From NCBI RefSeq assembly GCF_022808675.1, contig NZ_JAKZKV010000008.1, positions 66,711 to 130,710 of the forward strand: a stretch of DNA of 64,000 nucleotides. The letters are read 5' to 3'. A program made the translations under genes and the position numbers. The notes below the pieces were generated by a model. The model worked only from the letters and a program-made list of their open reading frames with translations. It was not told the DNA's origin and did not search any database. This document shows positions 57,896-64,000 of the stretch, piece after piece (the first letter of the stretch is position 1; every line of letters starts with the position of its first letter). The DNA comes from Parabacteroides sp. FAFU027. Its GTDB lineage: Bacteria; Bacteroidota; Bacteroidia; Bacteroidales; UBA7332.

Positions 57896-59185
57896 CTACT
57901 TTTTGACAAATTTGCTCTGCGTAGTGCTATTTCCAACAGTCATCTTCACAAGATAAACTCCGTTAGGTAATGAAGACACATCTACTTTCTCGCAGTTTTC
58001 TGCGCTTTTAACCATTTCACCGCTTAAATTAAAGATGGAAGCCTTTGCAGAAGCCGGTATCACAATATAAGTGGTGGCCGGATTTGGATAGATAGAAAGA
58101 ACATTCGGTTTTCCTGCTTCTATCGATGTGGGGACACCATTATGTACTTTACCAAGAATTTTCACATTGTCATAAACAGCTGTAAACAAAGGTGTATGCG
58201 AAAGTCTGATACTGATTGTATTTACATTGCTTATCGGATTACCACTTACATCTTTTAAAAGAATAACAGGAGTTGCCCAGTTCTGTCCAATTGCAGAAGT
58301 CGGTACAGGCACCCAATCACCGGCTCCTATCTTCACATCAATTAGTGGCGATTTATCAGCATCACTCGCACTGTAATATCCGGCATTTTGTTCCGTCAGA
58401 CTCCACGGCCATGACATATCGGCAGATAACTTCAGGCTGTCAAATCCGGCAACATTAATATCAGGTATAATAACAACAGCATCAGTTGGAGTAATTTTCA
58501 GAACATGACCATGATCACCCCACCACTGATCTAAATTTATATTTGCATCACCTGTAGTTTGCAAATTTACTTTTCCAAACCAACTACCAGCTTTGGTACT
58601 GGGAGCTCCTGACCAACTACCCCATGGACTCCACGATGCAGCGAATGATTCACCATATAATGTATTAAAAGTTGATTTTTTGAATACTATATTGTCAAGG
58701 TACACAGTATCCTTTGCTGTACCTGTTGAATTAGTACCATTATTGAAGAAAACTGTTACTGCGGTAATTTTTGAAGTACAAACCAGGTTGCGGGTATATT
58801 TGATCCATTTTGTGGAATCCGTGACCGCCTGTTCATACCAATCCAATTGATTACCAGACGCATCTTTTAATTGAATTTGGACTTTACCTTTAATCGTGTT
58901 TGGTGAATATACACTAACTTCATATGAAGAATAAACTTTCGAGTCAATATCAACTGCAGTTGAATTACCATTAGTATAACCACCGTTATGTGTAAGTTTT
59001 CCTACATTTGCCGAACTATTCACGGCATCCGAAAGCGGATTGGCATTAGGCACAAAAGTGTCACCCCAGCCTCCATTGGAAAAAGCAGGAGTAACTCCAT
59101 CAAAGTCAAATACAGTGATATCCTGAGAGTAGCCCGAGAGGCTTAGCATAAATATGCCGAGAAGAGTAAAATAGAATCTTTTCAT
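57896..59185 (-). CDS. Putative T9SS-sorted glycan-binding protein, two jelly rolls
   Basis: 429 residues, Sec signal ending SGYSQ. Two successive beta-jelly-roll domains without catalytic motifs: about 22-172 (DITVFDFDGVTPAF to TVYLDNIVFKK) and about 178-345 (LYGESFAASW to VYDNVKILGK). Then a T9SS tail (LSIYPNPATTYIVIPA to STTQSKFVKK). The ligand-type aromatic-rich stretches WYEQ, WSPWGSW and LDQWWGDHG fit sugar binding. I do not recognise a named family. Position two genes after SusD, where surface glycan-binding lipoproteins are usually found, suggests a non-catalytic binding role. Own terminator at 57811-57840 and a terminator upstream at 59232. No lipobox. Confidence 0.75.
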   Translation of the reverse strand: MKRFYFTLLGIFMLSLSGYSQDITVFDFDGVTPAFSNGGWGDTFVPNANPLSDAVNSSANVGKLTHNGGYTNGNSTAVDIDSKVYSSYEVSVYSPNTIKGKVQIQLKDASGNQLDWYEQAVTDSTKWIKYTRNLVCTSKITAVTVFFNNGTNSTGTAKDTVYLDNIVFKKSTFNTLYGESFAASWSPWGSWSGAPSTKAGSWFGKVNLQTTGDANINLDQWWGDHGHVLKITPTDAVVIIPDINVAGFDSLKLSADMSWPWSLTEQNAGYYSASDADKSPLIDVKIGAGDWVPVPTSAIGQNWATPVILLKDVSGNPISNVNTISIRLSHTPLFTAVYDNVKILGKVHNGVPTSIEAGKPNVLSIYPNPATTYIVIPASAKASIFNLSGEMVKSAENCEKVDVSSLPNGVYLVKMTVGNSTTQSKFVKK

Positions 59186-59231
59186 AAAATGTTATTTCAA
59201 GGTAATTATACAATTGATTTGGGTTAGATTA

Positions 59232-59268
59232 AAAAGGGTAGGAAAATCAAAGACTAACCTACCCTTTT
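59232..59268 (-). terminator. Hairpin terminator after the first glycan-binding-like gene
   Basis: Arms AAAAGGGTAGG (59232-59242) and CCTACCCTTTT (59258-59268), perfect over 11 bp with a 15-nt loop. The minus strand continues with TTTAATC. It lies 16 bp past the stop codon at 59284. Confidence 0.8.
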
Positions 59269-59283
59269 GAGCTTATTTATGAT

Positions 59284-60819
59284 TTACTCTTTTACGAGCT
59301 TACCAATTTTAGTCACACCATCGTTGATTACTTTCACAAAATAAACGCCGGAAGCCAAAGAAGCTACAGATACTTTATCAGTGTTTTGAGCATTCAATAC
59401 AACACGGCCATTCAGGTCCATAATAACTACTTTTTGAGCGTAAGGAGTTTTGATGTAGCTTACAGCAGGATTTGGATATACTCTAAACACATCTGATTTT
59501 GTATTAGAAACACCTGATAAAACTGATTTTCCTGACAACCACAAATCGTCAATCCAGAAATCAGCTCCTGACTTATAGCTCATGCGAAGGTTAATTGTAC
59601 TGGCTTTAGGCAGTGGTGCTCCCTCGATAGTTGTAAATGGATATTCCACTAAGGTGAAAATTTCATCTTCGTATTTATCCATCAATCCCCAGCCTAAATC
59701 AACTTGCTCGCCTGTGAATTGCAAGAAAGTGCTGTTTGAGTATATTTCATAGAAGTTACCACCATCTACAGAGATTTCCACTTTTGGACGTGCATTTGCA
59801 ATTTCACTATTATAAGGCCACCAGAGTTGTGTTCCAAGCCCGAAGCTCAAATTCAAATCAGTATTGCCTGAAACATCAATAGGACCAGTCTCCAACGTAC
59901 CGATAAACTTAGAGCGAAATTGCATTCGTCCACCACCAGAAGCACCTTTATATTTAGCACCCATTCCCCAGCCACGGGCAATAAAAGTACCTACACTATC
60001 TGCTGCAAAATCTCTGAACTTAAACGGAATTCCTGACGTAAAACCACCAACAGACGCATACCCCTCAGCTGTTCCGTATTCGCCAGGCCCGTCAAATTTT
60101 GTTACTCCATTATTATCAACGTAGGGATACGCTCGTTGTCCAGGTATCTTTCCATTCTCCCAGTCAGCAATATAACCTCCAAAAGTTTCGTAGAAAACGG
60201 TAGCCGGCAATTCTACACCATCAGCAGGAGCTTTAAATCCGATCTGGTCGATATAATACTCCGTATCTTCAGTTTTAGCTACTGAATCACCATTGTTTAT
60301 GCTAATTTGAATAGCATTAAACTTTACTGATGATTTGTTTTTCCCCAAAAAAGCCGTAACTGTAGTCCACTCATCCTGAGGAATCTGATCTTTATATCCT
60401 CCAACTGCTACTATTTCACCTTTGTCGTTAATCAGGTTAATGCTAATGTTGGATTTTGCAGGAGATTTACCTGCAACCGGATACACCTGAACCTGAAAAT
60501 TTGGAGTTTGAGAGAAAACAATACTTTGGTTAAGTCGAATATAAATTGATCTCCAACCACCTGCTGCACGTACATATTTCGCCGCAGTAGGACTCGTATT
60601 TTCCACAGCGAAAGGATTGTCAGCCAAAGTTATGTTGGCACTTTGGACTGTGACGGGAGTTGTCTTCAGAGTGTCCATCCATAAACTGTCTGTTACTAAC
60701 GGATTCTTATCCTCAAAATTAGCGATAAGAATGTCTTTTGCTCCAAAATCAGAAGCATCCTGTGCGTAAGCCAATGCCAACGCACCACTAAAAAGAAGGG
60801 TCAAAATTTTTCTTTTCAT
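59284..60819 (-). CDS. Putative T9SS-sorted surface glycan-binding protein downstream of SusD
   Basis: 511 residues, signal peptide ending LAYAQ. Two non-catalytic beta-sandwiches: about 25-195 (ILIANFEDKNP to EYYIDQIGFKA) and about 205-432 (ATVFYETFGGYIADWENG to FWIDDLWLSGK). Then a T9SS tail (VFRVYPNPAVSYIKTP to KIGKLVKE). Similar in plan to the next gene at 57896. Its place immediately after SusD (78 bp) is that of SGBP genes, which normally encode lipoproteins; no lipobox is present here. Aromatic clusters GWRSIY, FGLGTQLWWPYNS and LGWGLMDKYED could form glycan-binding platforms. Function is inferred from position and fold. Confidence 0.8.
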   Translation of the reverse strand: MKRKILTLLFSGALALAYAQDASDFGAKDILIANFEDKNPLVTDSLWMDTLKTTPVTVQSANITLADNPFAVENTSPTAAKYVRAAGGWRSIYIRLNQSIVFSQTPNFQVQVYPVAGKSPAKSNISINLINDKGEIVAVGGYKDQIPQDEWTTVTAFLGKNKSSVKFNAIQISINNGDSVAKTEDTEYYIDQIGFKAPADGVELPATVFYETFGGYIADWENGKIPGQRAYPYVDNNGVTKFDGPGEYGTAEGYASVGGFTSGIPFKFRDFAADSVGTFIARGWGMGAKYKGASGGGRMQFRSKFIGTLETGPIDVSGNTDLNLSFGLGTQLWWPYNSEIANARPKVEISVDGGNFYEIYSNSTFLQFTGEQVDLGWGLMDKYEDEIFTLVEYPFTTIEGAPLPKASTINLRMSYKSGADFWIDDLWLSGKSVLSGVSNTKSDVFRVYPNPAVSYIKTPYAQKVVIMDLNGRVVLNAQNTDKVSVASLASGVYFVKVINDGVTKIGKLVKE

Positions 60820-60897
60820 AATAACAAAAATTTAAAGTAAATAATAAAGAGTGTTTGTTTTATCTATTTGCAATAGCCTATCATTTCAGTTTATAAA

Positions 60898-62628
60898 TTA
60901 TTCCCAACCACTATTCTGTTTCAGTAATTTAGATTTTTGCATTTCATCGTATGGCAACGGCATTGCATACATTTTGGAATCGAACACACGATCTTCTACT
61001 TTGAAAACTTCGTACGTGAATGTAGTACCATTTTTGGTTATTTTCATCCCATGTATTGGTGCGTTAAAATATGTCTCGCCTTGTTTCCAACGACGCACGT
61101 CCCAAAAACGATGTCCCTCGAAACAGAGCTCAACTCTCCTTTCATTTCTAACTCTTTCTAAGAAATCATCTTTTGATAATGACTTAAGTGCTGACGGCGT
61201 TGCTAATCCTGCCCGATCTCTAATAAGTTTTAACGCATCATAAGCAGCACTGATGTTCCCTATTTCAGCCAAAGCCTCAGCGTAATTTAACAATATCTCT
61301 GCATATCGGAAATGAACCCAGAAATGGGTGGCTGTTTTACGATTCAGAATAATATCAGCATTAGGATCTACGAACTTACGGACATAATACCCTGTTTTTG
61401 TAGCATTTTTTGAGCTGTTGAAGCCATCTTTACCTCCCACATACGTATCAAGAGTCCTGGCTGCTAACTGAGCAGGAGTTTCGTCTTTAACTGCAACGCC
61501 ATATTGCGAGCCATTTAAAGCAATAAAATACGCAAGGCGTTTATCTCTTCGGTAATACGGATTAGTAGGGTTATATCCGCTTTTGGGATCCGTAATGGGA
61601 TAGCCCGTGAGGGATTCAAAAGCATCCACCAAATCCTGTGTAGGATTAATTTGTCCTCCTCCTCCTAAACTTGGCGGCAAATTACTTGCTTCAAAACCAT
61701 TTGATTGGACCACAGGGCTAGAAAACAAAACTTCATCGTTATCTGGAGTTGTAAAAACGCTTAACATATTATCGTTCGAAACAGTAGCTTTATCAGTCAA
61801 TTTGTATGTTGGTGATTTAGATCCGACTGGTATTACAGCTGCTAATTTTATTACATCATTAGCAGCATCCGCAGCTAATTTCCATTTCTCCACATCGCCG
61901 GAAGGATTTGCAAACGGACTAGCAGCATATAACAGAACCCTGGATTTTAAAGCCAATGCGGCAGCCTTAGACGCTTTACCATAATCAGAACCTCCTCGTC
62001 TTACAGGAAGAACTGCAGCCGCATTATCGCAATCACTAACGATGTAGTTCACACACTCATCATACTTGTTTCGCGCAAAATCGAGCGTATCATTGATCGT
62101 AAGGACTTTTTCAGGAACGATTGGAATGCCCAGATTTTTAGAGGGATCTCCGAATCTTTTCAAAAGCTCGAAATAATAGAATGCCCGTAAGAATCTTGCT
62201 TCTCCCCTCAATTGCTTCCTTAACGTATCATTAACACTAGGGGTCAATTTATAAGTATTGTCATCAAGAAACATAGCCTTGTCAACATTATCCAAAAATA
62301 TATGCACCCTCCTGATACCTGCATAGTAATGACCCCAGGTCCATGAACCTACATATGTTCTGGAAGTCCATGAGCCATTATTCATGATCAAAAATGGCGA
62401 TGCCTCATCCGTATGCTTGGATTCATCGGTCATAAAAGTCTCATCGAATGCCCCTGATGGCAAATAACTATAGATCGTCCGGACATAATTTAGCGCATAA
62501 ACGTAAGATGAAAATACGTCACTCTTAGTAAGAGTCTGATCGTACCCAGGATCCAGGTAACCCTCGCAGGAGCTCAACATTGCGATGAATATTGCAACAA
62601 AAAATATTTTGAAAGCAGTAAATTTCAT
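60898..62628 (-). CDS. SusD/RagB-family outer-membrane lipoprotein
   Basis: About 576 residues from MKFTAFKIFFVAIF; lipobox LSSC gives Cys21 followed by EGYLDPG, with an acidic residue right after the Cys as in surface lipoprotein signals. The TPR-rich N-terminal region starts YALNYVRTIYSYLPSG, with LRGEARFLRAFYYFELLKRFGD as a classical SusD helix. The C-terminal part has WVHFRYAEILLNYAEALAE and VRNERRVELCFEGHRFWDVRRWK. Partner lid of the SusC pore: captures oligosaccharides and closes the transporter. It is the only complete gene with an unambiguous lipobox in the window. 14 bp downstream of SusC, so co-transcribed and made in equal amounts. Confidence 0.96.
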   Translation of the reverse strand: MKFTAFKIFFVAIFIAMLSSCEGYLDPGYDQTLTKSDVFSSYVYALNYVRTIYSYLPSGAFDETFMTDESKHTDEASPFLIMNNGSWTSRTYVGSWTWGHYYAGIRRVHIFLDNVDKAMFLDDNTYKLTPSVNDTLRKQLRGEARFLRAFYYFELLKRFGDPSKNLGIPIVPEKVLTINDTLDFARNKYDECVNYIVSDCDNAAAVLPVRRGGSDYGKASKAAALALKSRVLLYAASPFANPSGDVEKWKLAADAANDVIKLAAVIPVGSKSPTYKLTDKATVSNDNMLSVFTTPDNDEVLFSSPVVQSNGFEASNLPPSLGGGGQINPTQDLVDAFESLTGYPITDPKSGYNPTNPYYRRDKRLAYFIALNGSQYGVAVKDETPAQLAARTLDTYVGGKDGFNSSKNATKTGYYVRKFVDPNADIILNRKTATHFWVHFRYAEILLNYAEALAEIGNISAAYDALKLIRDRAGLATPSALKSLSKDDFLERVRNERRVELCFEGHRFWDVRRWKQGETYFNAPIHGMKITKNGTTFTYEVFKVEDRVFDSKMYAMPLPYDEMQKSKLLKQNSGWE

Positions 62629-62666
62629 GGAATCTAATTTTTTAATATTCAATATTTACGTAATAA

Positions 62667-64000
62667 TTAGAAAGTTACATTCATCCCCAAAGTGATTATA
62701 CGCTGCATTGGGTAGTGACTAATGCCAGCTTGAGTATCTTCGGGATCATAATCTTTCACATGATCTAAAGAAAGCAGGTTGTACCCATTAACATATGCCC
62801 TTGCTTTAGAAACGCCAACGCTTTTAAGAATTGAGGAAGGTAAATTATAACCGATTTCGACCGTCTTTAATTTCACAAACGATCCATTTTTAAACCAGAA
62901 ATCAGAATATTGTTGATTATTGCTATTGTTATTTACAGACAAACGGGGATAAATAGCCGTTGCTGCTGTTTCAGGGGTCCAGGCCTGCAAGGCATAAACC
63001 GAAGCATTTCCTCCACCATTAAAACTATTACTATAAACTCCCGGCATATAAATATACCGATCAGCCATCCCCATCAACTGGGCTGCAAAATCAAATAATT
63101 TGTATTTAACTGACAGGTTAAGACCGCTTATCAGATTTGGCACTGAACTACCTGCTATAGGTTTTGCATCGTTCCAATCAATTTTTTTGTCACCATTGAC
63201 GTCCACATATTTAATGTCTCCGGCACGTATATTGCCGCCATTTTGAGCAACATCATAACCTTTGTCTTTTTCTTCCTGAGTCAGATTCCCCTGAGCTCTC
63301 CGGTCGATTTCCTCTTGAGTGAAAAACCCATTGCTCGTATAGGCGAAGGGTTGTCCGATTGGATTTCCTGCCTGATATTGATAAGCATACTGCTTGAATG
63401 ATTCATCGATATTAACAATTTTACTTCTGGTTAGCATCACATTTCCTTTTATAGTCACACGCAATGACTTGCTTATTTGCTTATCAAAAGTCAACTCGGA
63501 ATCAAATCCCCAGCTTTTAGTCTCACCTGCATTTTCATAAGGCAACGGAAGACCGGCCATACTTGGCGTGGTAGCATATTTTTGAACAACGATATCTTTA
63601 CGCTTGTCATAGAACCCATCGATAGTCCACAATAAGCTATTATTCAGAAATCCAAAATCCAAACCAACATTTGATTTATAAGAAGTCTCCCATTTCAGAT
63701 TATCGTTACCTACACGAGTCTGGTCTGTTCCGGTTCTGTCAACACCACTTGTACCAAAAGCATAACCGGAAACATCTCCCCAGTTTTCCCTGAATAAAAA
63801 CCTATCATTAAAAGGTTTTTCTAATCCTGTAGCGCCATAAGAGAGTCTTAATTTCAAGAAAGAAAGGTCATGATTATCTTTAAGAAAATCCTCATCGCTC
63901 ACAATCCAACCGGCAGAAACTGCAGGAAATAAACCGAAGCGATGGCCTCTTGCAAAGTTTTCGGATCCGGTATAACTCGCAGTTCCATCCAACAGGTATT
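62667..64000 (-). CDS. SusC/RagA-family TonB-dependent transporter (C-terminal part)
   Basis: About 444 residues of the C-terminal beta-barrel; the frame stays open at the right edge (reading YLLDGTASYTG), so N-terminal plug, signal and carboxypeptidase-like domain lie outside. Seen motifs typical of SusC: GLFPAVSAGWIVSDEDFLKD, LKLRLSYGATG, DGFYDKRKDIV, YVDVNGDKKIDWNDAKPIAGS, FVKLKTVEIGYNLP and the terminal GMNVTF ending in an aromatic residue that inserts in the outer membrane. Imports oligosaccharides using TonB energy together with SusD. The upstream promoter and any regulator must lie to the right of the window. Confidence 0.96.
   Translation of the reverse strand, partial: YLLDGTASYTGSENFARGHRFGLFPAVSAGWIVSDEDFLKDNHDLSFLKLRLSYGATGLEKPFNDRFLFRENWGDVSGYAFGTSGVDRTGTDQTRVGNDNLKWETSYKSNVGLDFGFLNNSLLWTIDGFYDKRKDIVVQKYATTPSMAGLPLPYENAGETKSWGFDSELTFDKQISKSLRVTIKGNVMLTRSKIVNIDESFKQYAYQYQAGNPIGQPFAYTSNGFFTQEEIDRRAQGNLTQEEKDKGYDVAQNGGNIRAGDIKYVDVNGDKKIDWNDAKPIAGSSVPNLISGLNLSVKYKLFDFAAQLMGMADRYIYMPGVYSNSFNGGGNASVYALQAWTPETAATAIYPRLSVNNNSNNQQYSDFWFKNGSFVKLKTVEIGYNLPSSILKSVGVSKARAYVNGYNLLSLDHVKDYDPEDTQAGISHYPMQRIITLGMNVTF

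Noticed and set aside
62667-63992. SusC gene starting at a TTG codon at 63992
   Set aside because: The frame continues to the window edge (YLLDGTAS) and the sequence is in the middle of a TonB-dependent barrel, so this is a truncation, not a start.

Overview
The window is a 64 kb stretch of a Bacteroidota chromosome. Every supported gene lies on the minus strand, so transcription runs from the right edge (64000) to the left edge (1). It reads as one very large polysaccharide utilization locus (PUL). The taxon is inferred from three things: a SusC/SusD transporter pair, T9SS-type C-terminal sorting domains on nine proteins (which excludes most gut Bacteroides), and the mix of glycoside hydrolase families. 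A plant-biomass-degrading Bacteroidales or related lineage fits; genus and species cannot be read from the sequence. No rRNA, tRNA, CRISPR array, integrase or insertion sequence was seen.

Layout in transcription order. At 62667-64000 and 60898-62628 are a SusC-like TonB-dependent transporter (5' part outside the window) and its SusD lipoprotein. At 59284-60819 and 57896-59185 are two non-catalytic, two-jelly-roll proteins with T9SS tails, in the position normally held by surface glycan-binding lipoproteins. From 57768 to 45197 come GH29, GH3, a type-B carboxylesterase, GH31, a rhamnose-mutarotase-family protein, GH29 and an SGNH acetylesterase. From 45156 to 29070 come GH74, GH97, GH27, GH2, a CE6-like esterase, GH51 and GH74. 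From 28922 to 13335 come a GH51-like enzyme, GH2, a multidomain esterase, GH29, GH74, a small GH2 and two tandem esterases. From 12972 to 2102 come GH42, GH31 with a PA14 domain, GH5, GH3 and GH44. At the left edge is a truncated secreted protein with lectin-like domains.

Function (inference from family composition): the set matches depolymerisation of decorated xyloglucan. Endo-acting GH74 (three copies), GH44 and GH5 would cut the backbone. GH29 (three copies) would remove fucose, GH2/GH42 galactose, GH31 (two copies) xylose, GH51 arabinofuranose, and GH3 (two copies) glucose or xylose. Six esterases would remove acetyl groups. GH27 and GH97 alpha-galactosidases and a glucuronidase-like GH2 go beyond textbook xyloglucan. 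Most backbone-cutting or CBM-bearing enzymes carry T9SS sorting domains (cell surface or secreted), while nearly all exo-enzymes have only a Sec signal peptide (periplasm). This implies extracellular fragmentation, SusCD import of oligosaccharides and periplasmic stripping of side chains.

Regulation: no regulator, inner-membrane sugar transporter or sensor gene lies in the window. Intrinsic-terminator-like hairpins divide the gene series into several blocks. A perfect 12-bp direct repeat with a 22-bp period lies upstream of the leftmost gene.
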